A stretch of 64,000 nt of DNA from Polynucleobacter sp. SHI8. Lineage in GTDB: Bacteria > Pseudomonadota > Gammaproteobacteria > Burkholderiales > Burkholderiaceae. The stretch spans positions 62,001-126,000 of the forward strand of contig NZ_AP027204.1 of assembly GCF_027944005.1 (NCBI RefSeq). The letters run 5' to 3'. Under the pieces are notes generated by a model. The model made no database searches, had not been told where the DNA came from, and was given only the letters and a program-made list of their open reading frames with translations. This document shows positions 32,901 through 40,879 of this stretch, piece after piece. Every line of letters starts with the position of its first letter. Position 1 is the first letter of the stretch. The position numbers were made by a program, and so were the translations under genes.

Positions 32901-34681
32901 CGGCAGAGTACTTATCATCAGCCGATCAAATACAAATTAAGATGGCTCAAGGAGCAAAACCTGGTGAAGGCGGTCAATTGCCCGGCAGTAAAGTATCTGA
33001 CTATATTGGAAAGTTACGCTATTCCGTCCCAGGAGTAGGATTAATTTCACCACCCCCACATCACGATATTTACTCTATTGAAGATTTGGCGCAACTGATT
33101 CATGACTTAAAAAATGTTAATCCAAAAGCCGATGTCTCAGTGAAGTTGGTATCTGAGGTAGGTGTCGGGACAGTTGCTGCTGGTGTTGCGAAAGCTAAGG
33201 CAGATCATGTTGTGATTTCTGGTCATGATGGCGGCACAGGTGCTTCACCTTTATCCTCCATTAAACATGCAGGATCACCATGGGAATTAGGCTTAGCTGA
33301 AACGCAACAGACATTAGTACTTAATGGACTACGCGGACGTATTCGTGTTCAAGCTGACGGTCAAATGAAAACAGGTCGTGATGTTGTGATTGGTGCATTA
33401 CTCGGTGCCGATGAATTTGGTTTCGCAACAGCACCACTCGTTGTTGAAGGCTGTATTATGATGCGCAAATGTCATCTCAACACTTGCCCAGTAGGTGTGG
33501 CAACCCAAGATCCAGTGCTCCGTGCAAAGTTTTCAGGAAAGCCAGAGTATGTTGTTAATTTCTTCTTCTACATTGCTGAAGAAGTCAGAGAAATCATGGC
33601 TCAACTAGGAATAAAAACTTTTGATGAGTTAGTTGGGCGCGTTGATTTATTAGACACCAAAAAAGGCATTGAACATTGGAAAGCCAAAGGACTTGATTTT
33701 AAGAAAATTTTTGCCCAGCCAGTTCATGTGATGAGTAATGAGCGTCGACAAGTATCAACTCAAGACCATAATTTAGGTAATGCTTTAGATAATGAATTAA
33801 TTGATAAAGCGCATCTTGCAATTGAAACTGGTCAAAAAGTTTCATTTATTCACCCCGTCCGTAACGTCAACAGAACGGTTGGCGCCATGATGTCTGGTGA
33901 AGTTGCAAAACGATACGGCCATGGCGGCCTACCAGATGACACAATTCATGTGCAGTTTAACGGCACAGCTGGACAAAGCTTTGCCGCATTCTTAGCGCAT
34001 GGCGTGACATTTGATCTCGTAGGTGATGCAAACGATTACGTCGGTAAAGGACTATCCGGCGGCCGCGTGATTGTTAGAACACCCAATGAGTTTAAAGAAA
34101 ACTCCGCGGACAACATCATTGTTGGTAATACTGTGTTGTATGGCGCAATTGGTGGTGAGGCGTATTTCAACGGAGTGGCTGGCGAGCGTTTTGCAGTTAG
34201 AAACTCGGGTGCCATTGCAGTTGTTGAAGGCACTGGTGACCATGGCGCGGAATATATGACCGGAGGAACGATTGTTGTTCTTGGCGATACTGGCCGTAAT
34301 TTTGCTGCTGGTATGAGTGGTGGAATAGCGTATGTGTATGACCAAGATGGCTTGTTTGCGAAGCGTTGTAATACGACAATGGCTCTCCTAGAGAAAGTCT
34401 TACCGTCAAGTGAGCAAGAACAATTGATTCCGAAAGAGCAATGGCATGCGCCACTTGATGTAAAAGATGGCGGTGAACGTTTAACTGACGAAGTCATCTT
34501 AAAGGATTTAATTGAGCGTCACTTTAAACACACTGGTTCAGAACAAGCTAAGGCAATTTTGCGTGACTGGGATACTGCACGTCAACAATTTGTCAAAGTA
34601 TTCCCAACAGAATACAAGCGTGCACTTGGCGAGTTATGGGCTAAAGCACAAAGTAATCAACAACAAGTAACTGCGGTTTAA
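29930..34681 (+). CDS. gltB: Glutamate synthase (NADPH) large subunit
   Basis: A 1583-residue alpha subunit that transfers the amide of glutamine to 2-oxoglutarate. The N-terminal amidotransferase nucleophile is Cys24 in DACGVGFVAHIKG, so 23 residues are probably removed. A central domain, the FMN-binding synthase domain (about 830-1220, with GGEDQNRYRNELKG and SGHDGGTGASPLSSIKHAG) and the C-terminal GXGXG beta-helix follow. The 3Fe-4S cysteines are in CIMMRKCHLNTCPVG. A stretch of T before AGGA precedes the ATG. gltD follows 35 bp downstream. Confidence 0.98.
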   Translation: MLNPSLLRPEQQGLYDPRNEHDACGVGFVAHIKGLRAHSIVQQGLKILENLDHRGAVGADALMGDGAGILIQIPDAFYRAEMAKQEIKLPPEGEYGVGMVFLPKESASRLACEQELERTVRIEGQVILGWRDVPVDSEMPMSPNVRISEPVIRQIFIGRGRDIMTTDALERKLYVIRKSASHAIQNLELQHGKEYFVTSMSARTIVYKGLLLANQVGDYYTDLQNEAVVSALALVHQRFSTNTFPAWELAHPYRMIAHNGEINTVKGNVNWINARTGGIKSPVLGSDLEKLWPLIYPGQSDTASFDNCLELLVMAGYPLAHAMMMMIPEAWEQHTLMDDNRRAFYEYHAAMMEPWDGPAAIAFTDGRQIGATLDRNGLRPARYYVTDDDLVVMASEAGVLNFPESKIVKKWRLQPGKMFLIDMEQGRIIEDGELKESLAKAKPYKSWIEAVRIKLDIIDVKKVDQLDDQQHIRPAAKLLDRQQAFGYSQEDLKFLMAPMAQTGEEAVGSMGNDSPLAVLSNKNKVLYHYFKQLFAQVTNPPIDSIRENMVMSLVSFIGPKPNLLDTNNINPPMRLEVSQPILDFDDITKIRHIEHYTGGKFRAHELDICYPVAWGKDGIEARLASLCAEAVDAVKLGFNILIVSDRQISQEYVAIPALLATSTIHQHLVQKGLRTSTGLVVETGSARETHHFALLAGYGAEAVHPYLAMETLAQLSEGFTGDLSPEKAIKNFVKAVGKGLQKVMSKMGISTYMSYTGSQIFEAIGLSEELVNKYFLGTASNIGGIGIFDVAEEALRMHRLAFSEDPVLQHMLDAGGEYAYRVRGEDHMWTPDSIAKLQHSTRVGPEKGGYQTFKEYANLINDQSRRHMTLRGLFEFKLDPSKAIDVAEVEPAKEIVKRFATGAMSLGSISTEAHATLAVAMNRIGGKSNTGEGGEDQNRYRNELKGIPIAAGETLASQLGKDVIEADIQLQAGDSLRSKIKQVASGRFGVTAEYLSSADQIQIKMAQGAKPGEGGQLPGSKVSDYIGKLRYSVPGVGLISPPPHHDIYSIEDLAQLIHDLKNVNPKADVSVKLVSEVGVGTVAAGVAKAKADHVVISGHDGGTGASPLSSIKHAGSPWELGLAETQQTLVLNGLRGRIRVQADGQMKTGRDVVIGALLGADEFGFATAPLVVEGCIMMRKCHLNTCPVGVATQDPVLRAKFSGKPEYVVNFFFYIAEEVREIMAQLGIKTFDELVGRVDLLDTKKGIEHWKAKGLDFKKIFAQPVHVMSNERRQVSTQDHNLGNALDNELIDKAHLAIETGQKVSFIHPVRNVNRTVGAMMSGEVAKRYGHGGLPDDTIHVQFNGTAGQSFAAFLAHGVTFDLVGDANDYVGKGLSGGRVIVRTPNEFKENSADNIIVGNTVLYGAIGGEAYFNGVAGERFAVRNSGAIAVVEGTGDHGAEYMTGGTIVVLGDTGRNFAAGMSGGIAYVYDQDGLFAKRCNTTMALLEKVLPSSEQEQLIPKEQWHAPLDVKDGGERLTDEVILKDLIERHFKHTGSEQAKAILRDWDTARQQFVKVFPTEYKRALGELWAKAQSNQQQVTAV

Positions 34682-34716
34682 TACTGGTCAGCGAATAGAA
34701 AGAATAGAGGAGTCGT

Positions 34717-36180
34717 ATGGGAAAAATTACTGGTTTTATGGAGTTCGAAAGATTATCTGAACATTATGAAGTGCCTGTTCAGCGAGTCAAACACTATAAA
34801 GAATTTGTTGCAGCGCTCACAGATGATGAAGCCAAAACACAAAGTGCACGTTGCATGGATTGTGGTATTCCATTTTGTAATAATGGTTGTCCAGTCAACA
34901 ACATCATCCCGGACTTTAACAATTTGGTGTATGACAATGATTGGCAGCAAGCAATTGAAGTTTTGCATTCAACAAATAATTTCCCAGAGTTTACTGGCCG
35001 TATTTGCCCGGCACCATGTGAAGCAGCATGTACATTAGGGATTAATGATTTAGCGGTAGGTATTAAATCGATTGAGCATGCCATTATTGATCGTGCTTGG
35101 GAAAAGTCTTGGGTTAAACCGCAAGTACCAATGCATAAAACTGGTAAAAAAATTGCAATTGTTGGTTCTGGGCCTGCTGGCATGGCCGCAGCGCAACAAC
35201 TCGCTCGCGTCGGTCATGACGTGACGGTTTTTGAAAAAAATGATCGTGTTGGTGGTTTGCTCAGATATGGTATTCCTGACTTTAAGATGGAAAAATGGCT
35301 GATCGATCGTCGCGTCGAACAAATGCAAGCTGAGGGCGTCACGTTTAAGACAGGTGTTTTTGTTGGTAAAGAACAGCTTGATCCGTCGATTAAAGATTAC
35401 TCACAGCAACGAATTGATCCAGACCAAATTTTGCAAGATTTTGATGCCGTCATTATTAGCGGTGGAGCAGAGCAACCAAGAGATTTACCGATTCCAGGCC
35501 GCGAACTAGAGGGCGTTCATTTTGCATTAGAGTTTTTGATTCCGCAAAATAAAGAAGTTGCTGGAGATGACAAAAACCAAATACATGCAGGTGGAAAAGA
35601 TGTGATTGTGATTGGTGGTGGTGATACAGGTTCCGATTGCGTAGGAACATCCAACCGCCATGGTGCTAAATCAGTCAGTCAATTTGAGTTACTGCCACAG
35701 CCACCAGAAGAAGAAAATAAGCCTTTGGTCTGGCCGTATTGGCCAACGAAGTTAAGAACTTCTTCATCACATGAAGAAGGCTGTTCACGTGACTGGTCAG
35801 TAGCGACGAAACGTTTTGAAGGTAAAAACGGTAAGTTAGAGAAACTGATAGGTGTGCGTCTAGAGTGGAAAGACGGCAAGATGACGGAAGTGCCTAACTC
35901 TGAATTTGAGATGAAAGCGGATTTAGTCTTTTTAGCCATGGGATTTGTTTCCCCTGCTCAGCAGATTTTGAGTGGGTTTGGTATTGAAAAAGATCAACGT
36001 GGCAATGCTAAGGCATCGACTGAAGGTGATCAAGCTTATAAAACCAATCACCCGAAAGTATTTGCAGCTGGCGATATGCGTCGTGGACAATCACTCGTTG
36101 TCTGGGCGATTCGTGAAGGACGTCAATGCGCTAAGGCTGTCGATGAGTATTTAATGGGCGCAAGCGTACTACCGAGATAA
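34717..36180 (+). CDS. gltD: Glutamate synthase (NADPH) small subunit
   Basis: A 487-residue beta subunit that feeds electrons from NADPH through FAD and 4Fe-4S clusters to GltB. Cysteine motifs for the clusters are near the N-terminus (CMDCGIPFCNNGCPVNN and RICPAPCEAACTLG). The FAD site GSGPAGMAAAQQLARVGHDV is near residue 150, and the NADPH site IGGGDTGSDCVGTS near residue 300. It forms an operon with gltB, and its end faces the minus-strand hipA. Confidence 0.98.
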   Translation: MGKITGFMEFERLSEHYEVPVQRVKHYKEFVAALTDDEAKTQSARCMDCGIPFCNNGCPVNNIIPDFNNLVYDNDWQQAIEVLHSTNNFPEFTGRICPAPCEAACTLGINDLAVGIKSIEHAIIDRAWEKSWVKPQVPMHKTGKKIAIVGSGPAGMAAAQQLARVGHDVTVFEKNDRVGGLLRYGIPDFKMEKWLIDRRVEQMQAEGVTFKTGVFVGKEQLDPSIKDYSQQRIDPDQILQDFDAVIISGGAEQPRDLPIPGRELEGVHFALEFLIPQNKEVAGDDKNQIHAGGKDVIVIGGGDTGSDCVGTSNRHGAKSVSQFELLPQPPEEENKPLVWPYWPTKLRTSSSHEEGCSRDWSVATKRFEGKNGKLEKLIGVRLEWKDGKMTEVPNSEFEMKADLVFLAMGFVSPAQQILSGFGIEKDQRGNAKASTEGDQAYKTNHPKVFAAGDMRRGQSLVVWAIREGRQCAKAVDEYLMGASVLPR

Positions 36181-36208
36181 AATAATGGTTCGGCAACGAA
36201 CCATTATT
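36181..36208. terminator. Bidirectional hairpin between gltD and hipA
   Basis: A perfect 12-bp stem (36181-36192 with 36197-36208) closed by a GCAA tetraloop, directly behind gltD. Its right arm covers the hipA stop codon (36204-36206). U-runs are weak (ATTATTCTT), so it may act as a terminator or an mRNA 3' end stabiliser for both convergent units. Confidence 0.65.
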
Positions 36209-37490
36209 CTTGTGGCGCATGAATGCTCAGACGCTTAATAGTTAATGAGCATCTTTGTTCGATTAAGTTAACAATTTGATTCACAATGTCATTATTAGAA
36301 AATCCTGCATGGGGATTTGATTGCAAATCTTTAGCTTGAATGACGAGCCTTTTTGCAATACTAATAATGTGTTTTTTACCTTGTGACTTATTGAGCTTAG
36401 CGCTGTCTAATAATTCATCCCAATGCCTCATATGAATCTCGCTAAATTTATATTTACTACCGATTTTCATGGCCATTTTTGAGGTAAGTTTTGGATAAAC
36501 CGCTGTGCATAGAGCATCATAGAGTGGCGCCAAAGTAGCTACTTTACCATCGTAAAGAAGCGAGAAATTTTTCCCATGAGCATCATGATTGCCAATAAGT
36601 GTATTAAAGACAACATAGTCAAAAAATCGCAGTAATTGAGGCGCATGAGGGTTTGTAGTGTTTCGTAAAAAATCAAAACATTGTCCCAGGCTTGGGCCAC
36701 CTTCATTTTGATATTTCATTTCAGGAACGCAGCCCAATGCTTGACAAAAATCTTCTTGATGTAAGCGATGTAAGATGCCATCAGAATTCTTGACACGATC
36801 GTAACGCTCAACCAGCAAAAATCGAACTCCTTGAACTTGCTCAATGATGGCGTTTGCGGGTTGAAGTTGCATCAATTTTGCTAAAGCCATGCAAAACCCT
36901 TCATTGGTAACACTATCATTTACCGCAAGAATGGTTGGTTTCAAAATATGAGAACTCGGCATGCCATGCAGAGGCAAACCGATTCGATGGCCATCATAAA
37001 CTACCGGTAGTTTGTCTTGAGCTCCAGCAAGTGAAAGTCGATAGCCTTCTCCATCACCCGCAAGCATGGGTCGAAGGGGTAACTCTTCTAAGGTGTGAAG
37101 TAGTTCTGATTCGCTTAGCCATTTAATATTTTTCGAAGCATCATTTAAATGAGGTGACAGTAATTTTTCTTGGGGCCTGATAAAGCTCACTGCACCTGCA
37201 CACTCACCACCAATGATGTCTAGTAAAGAAAAATCGTTTTGAAGCGAAATATGGAATTCTTTCGCAATAAGTCGACGTGGGCGTCCTTCTGGAAGTAAAC
37301 CAGAAAAAAAAGGGCGAGCTAAGTTATCGTCGAAAACCTTCTCTTGCAATGGCAGTGAGTGGGACAGAGGTTGAGCATGAATGTCACTTAACCAATCAGA
37401 CGTATAACAAAAACTGAGTTTTCCTTTATCCAAAGATAAGTAACCAACTAGGTGATTAAACAACCAAACGGCTAATGTATTACTCTCCAT
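36204..37490 (-). CDS. hipA: HipA-type serine/threonine kinase toxin
   Basis: A 428-residue HipA kinase. In E. coli HipA phosphorylates glutamyl-tRNA synthetase and causes growth arrest and persistence. The N-terminal subdomain has FSGLLPEGRPRRLIAKEFHI. The ATP-site loop is LSLAGAQDKLPVVYDG, followed by HILKPT, the catalytic GNHDAHGKNFSLL, and the metal-binding APLYDALCT. Length and order match full HipA proteins. It overlaps hipB by 11 bp and would be co-expressed with it. No truncation is visible, so the toxin may be functional. Its true substrate is unknown. Confidence 0.93.
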   Translation of the reverse strand: MESNTLAVWLFNHLVGYLSLDKGKLSFCYTSDWLSDIHAQPLSHSLPLQEKVFDDNLARPFFSGLLPEGRPRRLIAKEFHISLQNDFSLLDIIGGECAGAVSFIRPQEKLLSPHLNDASKNIKWLSESELLHTLEELPLRPMLAGDGEGYRLSLAGAQDKLPVVYDGHRIGLPLHGMPSSHILKPTILAVNDSVTNEGFCMALAKLMQLQPANAIIEQVQGVRFLLVERYDRVKNSDGILHRLHQEDFCQALGCVPEMKYQNEGGPSLGQCFDFLRNTTNPHAPQLLRFFDYVVFNTLIGNHDAHGKNFSLLYDGKVATLAPLYDALCTAVYPKLTSKMAMKIGSKYKFSEIHMRHWDELLDSAKLNKSQGKKHIISIAKRLVIQAKDLQSNPHAGFSNNDIVNQIVNLIEQRCSLTIKRLSIHAPQE

Positions 37491-37719
37491 CGTTTAAACC
37501 TTTAAGGCCACCGATATGAATGTCGCCACCTAAAGCGTGTAATACTTGAAGCATACGTTCGAGTTGTATCGTCGGTTTCCCAGCCTCTAAATCAACAATA
37601 AACCGGACACCTACACCAGCTGCTAAAGCTAACTGGGGTTGAGTCAAAGCGAGTTTCTTGCGCGCCAATCGCACTGCGTTTCCGATTTGTGAGGAGGACT
37701 CCATTTTTACCATTGCCAT
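37480..37719 (-). CDS. hipB: HipB-type antitoxin / transcriptional repressor
   Basis: A 79-residue XRE-family DNA-binding protein. The helix-turn-helix is visible in ARKKLALTQPQLALAAGVGVRFIVDLEAGKPTIQLE. HipB binds HipA and represses the operon. It lies immediately upstream of hipA and overlaps it by 11 bp. Its ribosome binding site AGGGA is inside the first operator repeat, so repressor binding and translation signals are packed together. Starts at a nearby ATG (37713) are possible. Confidence 0.92.
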   Translation of the reverse strand: MAMVKMESSSQIGNAVRLARKKLALTQPQLALAAGVGVRFIVDLEAGKPTIQLERMLQVLHALGGDIHIGGLKGLNDGE

Positions 37720-37721
37720 AA

Positions 37722-37741
37722 AAATTCCCTTTCGGGAAATT
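37722..37741. promoter_or_regulatory. hip operator O1
   Basis: A 20-bp imperfect palindrome (AAATTCCC...GGGAAATT), directly upstream of hipB. It overlaps a minus-strand TATAAT box (plus coordinates 37739-37744) and the hipB ribosome binding site. HipB binding here should block transcription of hipBA. Confidence 0.72.
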
Positions 37742-37768
37742 ATAGCATGTAAAACGGTATTATCTACA
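37739..37768 (-). promoter_or_regulatory. Promoter of hipBA
   Basis: On the minus strand, TATAAT (37739-37744) lies 18 bp from a poor -35 candidate TGTAGA (37763-37768). The -10 box overlaps operator O1, as expected for an autorepressed toxin-antitoxin promoter. Confidence 0.5.
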
Positions 37769-37770
37769 TA

Positions 37771-37790
37771 AATTACCCTATCGGGAAATT
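37771..37790. promoter_or_regulatory. hip operator O2
   Basis: AATTACCC followed by ATCGGGAAATT: a 20-bp imperfect palindrome, 49 bp from O1 in the same register. It lies just upstream of the presumed hipBA -35 box. Confidence 0.72.
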
Positions 37791-37819
37791 GTAGTATTTA
37801 AAAGGTTAAAATCATCAAA

Positions 37820-37839
37820 AATTACCCGTTCGGTAAATT
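37820..37839. promoter_or_regulatory. hip operator O3, next to the cyclase promoter
   Basis: AATTACCCGTTCGGTAAATT, a third copy of the same 20-bp element, exactly 49 bp from O2. It ends 2 bp before the -35 box of the divergent cyclase-family gene, so HipB could affect that promoter as well. Confidence 0.68.
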
Positions 37840-37841
37840 AA

Positions 37842-37870
37842 TTGCGATGTAGATTTCGAAGTAATATATA
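37842..37870 (+). promoter_or_regulatory. Promoter of the cyclase-family gene
   Basis: TTGCGA (37842-37847) and TATATA (37865-37870) with a 17-bp spacer. It faces away from hipBA and abuts operator O3. Confidence 0.6.
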
Positions 37871-37901
37871 AACTAATTCCAAAAATACTTCGGAGACTGA
37901 C

Positions 37902-38711
37902 ATGCCTAGAAAGTTTGTTGATATTTCTATTTTTTTAGAAAATGATGTACTGAGCGATCCCCCATCCTTCAAGCCGAAGATTGAATACTTCACTCATCAA
38001 GATACGGTCGAGCGAATTGCTACCTTTTTTCCCGGCTTACAAAAAAATGATTTACCAGATGGTGAGGGATGGGCGGTTGAAGTGGCAACGATTTCAACGC
38101 ATAACGGCACGCATTTAGATGCCCCTTATCATTTTCATAGCACCATGGATAAAGCTTTAGGTGAGCAGAAAAAATCCAAAACGATTGATGAAGTTCCACT
38201 GGAGTGGTGTTTCCAACCTGGTGTGAAATTAGATTTTCGTCATTTTGCAGATGGCTATGTGGTGACAGCAAAAGATGTTGAAGAAGAGCTCAAACGAATC
38301 CATCATGAATTAAAGCCATTAGAAATCGTTGTTGTGAATACGCGCGCTGGTTCGAGATATGGGCAAGATGATTATGTGAGTTCAGGATGTGGTATGGGTT
38401 ACGAGGCAACGATGTATTTACTTGAACGCGGCATACGATTAACCGGTATTGATGGCTGGAGTTGGGATGCGCCGTTTGTGCATACACAAAAAAAATTCGA
38501 AAGCACACAAGATTCCAGTTTGATCTGGGAAGGCCATAAAGCAGGGAGGGATATTGGTTACTGTCATCTAGAAAAACTACACAATCTTGAAGCATTACCT
38601 GCAGATGGTTTTTATATCAGTTGTTTTCCTCACAAAATACGAGGAGCATCCGCAGGCTGGACACGCGCAGTAGCCATTTTTGACGATGTTTTACAAGCAA
38701 GTCAGCCGTAA
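37902..38711 (+). CDS. Cyclase-family metal-dependent hydrolase
   Basis: A 269-residue protein of the cyclase/kynurenine formamidase-like family. The family metal-binding motif HxGTHxDxPxH is present as HNGTHLDAPYHFH near residues 67-79. Further conserved positions are in VVNTRAGSRYGQDDY and ITGIDGWSWDAP-like sequence LTGIDGWSWDAPF, and a C-terminal CFPHKIRGASAGWTRAVAIF. The family includes arylformamidases and isatin hydrolases, so the substrate cannot be told from the sequence. The start is supported by GGAG before the ATG. It is divergent from hipBA, with operator-like repeats in between. Confidence 0.85.
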   Translation: MPRKFVDISIFLENDVLSDPPSFKPKIEYFTHQDTVERIATFFPGLQKNDLPDGEGWAVEVATISTHNGTHLDAPYHFHSTMDKALGEQKKSKTIDEVPLEWCFQPGVKLDFRHFADGYVVTAKDVEEELKRIHHELKPLEIVVVNTRAGSRYGQDDYVSSGCGMGYEATMYLLERGIRLTGIDGWSWDAPFVHTQKKFESTQDSSLIWEGHKAGRDIGYCHLEKLHNLEALPADGFYISCFPHKIRGASAGWTRAVAIFDDVLQASQP

Positions 38712-38760
38712 ATAATCAAGTAATTTAGGGTTTTCATGAAGATTGCATGATAATTAAGTT

Positions 38761-39588
38761 ATGCAATCATTGAATAGCACAACTATCGCTACCCTTGAAA
38801 ATGTGACATTTTCATATGCACCTCAAGAAAGAAATATTCTTGAAGGGTTAAACATGTCTTTTGCCAAGGGTAAATTAACCGCAGTCATGGGTGGGTCAGG
38901 TTGCGGTAAGACAACAGTATTGCGCCTACTGGGCGGTCAGGTTAGAGCAAACTCGGGCAAAGTACTTTTTGAAAACGAAGATATTGGCTTACTGAATAAT
39001 GAAGGCTTAATACAAATAAGACGCAAAATGGGTATGTTGTTTCAGTTTGGCGCACTATTCACAGATATGAGTGTTTTTGAAAACGTAGCTTTTCCTTTAC
39101 GCGAACATACACCCCTAGATGAGCAGACGATAACTGATCTCGTGATGCTCAAGCTCAATGCCGTTGGGCTGCGTAATGCAAGAGATTTAATGCCCTCGCA
39201 AATTTCTGGGGGGATGGCAAGAAGAGTTGCATTTGCGAGAGCAGTGGCACTCGATCCACCACTGATTATGTACGATGAGCCCTTTGCTGGTTTAGATCCC
39301 ATTGCACTTGGGGTTACCGCCAGACTCATTAAAGAAATGAATAACGCCTTGGGGGCGACGAGTATTTTGGTGACTCATGACGTACCAGAGACCTTTGGCA
39401 TCGCCGATTATGTTTACTTTATAGCGAATGGCAAAATAGCTGCCGAAGGCACACCTGCTGAATTAATGAAGTCCGAGGACTTATTCGTCAGGCAATTTAT
39501 AGACGCTCAGCCAGATGGACCTGTACCTTTTCATTACCCAGGGAAAACCTTGCAAGACGATTTTGGTATAAAGGGAGCCGCATCATGA
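38761..39588 (+). CDS. mlaF: Phospholipid transport ATP-binding protein MlaF
   Basis: A 275-residue ABC ATPase of the Mla system, which moves phospholipids between the outer and inner membranes to keep outer-membrane asymmetry. Walker A GGSGCGKTTVLRLL is near residue 45, the signature ISGGMARRVAFARA near 142, and Walker B PPLIMYDEPFAGLDP near 162. It overlaps mlaE by 4 bp and heads the operon mlaF-E-D-A-C-B. A possible -10 box (GATAAT) lies only about 6 bp upstream, so the mRNA may have almost no leader. Confidence 0.95.
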   Translation: MQSLNSTTIATLENVTFSYAPQERNILEGLNMSFAKGKLTAVMGGSGCGKTTVLRLLGGQVRANSGKVLFENEDIGLLNNEGLIQIRRKMGMLFQFGALFTDMSVFENVAFPLREHTPLDEQTITDLVMLKLNAVGLRNARDLMPSQISGGMARRVAFARAVALDPPLIMYDEPFAGLDPIALGVTARLIKEMNNALGATSILVTHDVPETFGIADYVYFIANGKIAAEGTPAELMKSEDLFVRQFIDAQPDGPVPFHYPGKTLQDDFGIKGAAS

Positions 39589-40376
39589 TGGGTGAATTGG
39601 TTAACCGGATTACCCGTTTGGGTAGTTTTGTGCGCTCGAATATTGCAGGAATTGGTCATGCGACAAAGATGTTCACCACTGTTATTAGCAGATCGACAGG
39701 CCTTCTTAAACGTTTTCGTTTAGTGAGTGATCAGGTATTTTTTCTTGGAAATTATTCCTTTGTCATTATTGCTGTGTCAGGCCTATTTGTTGGTTTTGTT
39801 TTGGGGCTACAAGGTTATTACACACTCAATCGATATGGGTCTGAGCAAGCTTTAGGTCTGCTTGTTGCACTTTCATTAACTAGAGAACTAGGTCCAGTGG
39901 TCACAGCACTATTATTTGCGGGTCGAGCTGGAACCTCACTCACCGCTGAAATAGGTTTAATGAAAGCCGGTGAACAGTTATCTGCCATGGAAATGATGGC
40001 TGTTGATCCAGTTGCAAGAGTGATTGCACCACGTTTTTGGGCTGGGGTTATAGCCATGCCAATTTTGGCGGCTATTTTTAGTGCAGTAGGGATTGTTGGC
40101 GGTTATTTAGTTGGCGTGCCTCTCATAGGAGTTGATTCCGGGGCTTTTTGGTCACAAATGCAGGGCGGGGTTGATGTTCTTAAAGATGTTGGAAATGGGG
40201 TAATTAAAAGTGTGGTTTTTGGCATTGCAGTAACTTTCATCGCCCTATATCAAGGCTATGAATCTAAGCCAACACCTGAAGGAGTATCCCTTGCGACAAC
40301 CAGAACCGTAGTGATTTCATCTTTAGCCGTTTTAGCTTTGGATTTTTTATTAACTGCTGTCATGTTTTCTACTTAA
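39585..40376 (+). CDS. mlaE: Phospholipid transport permease MlaE
   Basis: A 263-residue inner-membrane permease of the Mla complex with about five to six membrane segments. The family signature is clear in ELGPVVTALLFAGRAGTSLTAEIGLMKAGEQLSAME. It is coupled to mlaF by a 4-bp overlap and followed by mlaD after 27 bp. It acts with MlaF, MlaD and MlaB in the inner membrane. Confidence 0.96.
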   Translation: MMGELVNRITRLGSFVRSNIAGIGHATKMFTTVISRSTGLLKRFRLVSDQVFFLGNYSFVIIAVSGLFVGFVLGLQGYYTLNRYGSEQALGLLVALSLTRELGPVVTALLFAGRAGTSLTAEIGLMKAGEQLSAMEMMAVDPVARVIAPRFWAGVIAMPILAAIFSAVGIVGGYLVGVPLIGVDSGAFWSQMQGGVDVLKDVGNGVIKSVVFGIAVTFIALYQGYESKPTPEGVSLATTRTVVISSLAVLALDFLLTAVMFST

Positions 40377-40403
40377 GATGGTTTAAATCAAAGTGATTGG
40401 ATT

Positions 40404-40877
40404 ATGAAAAAAAATTCTTTAGATTTTTGGGTTGGTTTATTTGTCGTTACAGGCTTTGTAGCGCTCTTATTTTTAGCGCTCAAGGCTGGCAACATGAGCT
40501 CATTTAGCTTTGCAAAAAATTACAGCGTCACGGCAAAATTTGACAATATTGGTGGCTTAAAGCCACGTGCTCCAGTAAAAAGTGCTGGCGTTGTCGTGGG
40601 CAGAGTTGCCGCTATTCAGTTTGACGATAAAACTTATCAAGCCACTGTAATCTTAAATTTAGAAGAAAACTTTCATTTTCCGAAAGATTCTTCTGCCAAA
40701 ATATTGACTTCAGGTTTGTTGGGAGAGCAATATATTGGAATCGAGGCAGGTGGCGATGACCAGATGTTGGCTCAGGGAAGTAAAATCACACAAACTCAGT
40801 CAGCGATTGTGCTAGAAAATTTAATCAGCCAATTTTTGTATAACAAAGCCGCAGATGCTGGAAAAGAAAAAGATTAA
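40404..40877 (+). CDS. mlaD: Phospholipid-binding MCE protein MlaD
   Basis: A 157-residue MlaD. A membrane anchor (about residues 8-27) is followed by a single MCE domain (about 38-116) with VTAKFDNIGGLKPRAPVKSAGVVVGRV. Six copies form a ring on the periplasmic face of the MlaFEDB complex, holding phospholipid in a central pore. The gene lies between mlaE and mlaA (2 bp). Confidence 0.95.
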   Translation: MKKNSLDFWVGLFVVTGFVALLFLALKAGNMSSFSFAKNYSVTAKFDNIGGLKPRAPVKSAGVVVGRVAAIQFDDKTYQATVILNLEENFHFPKDSSAKILTSGLLGEQYIGIEAGGDDQMLAQGSKITQTQSAIVLENLISQFLYNKAADAGKEKD

Positions 40878-40879
40878 TA

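Noticed and set aside
37361..37372. GGGACAGAGG inside hipA, similar to the REP-like core at 29810
   Set aside because: It lies in a conserved coding region of hipA, has no palindromic partner nearby, and a match of about nine bases is expected by chance.
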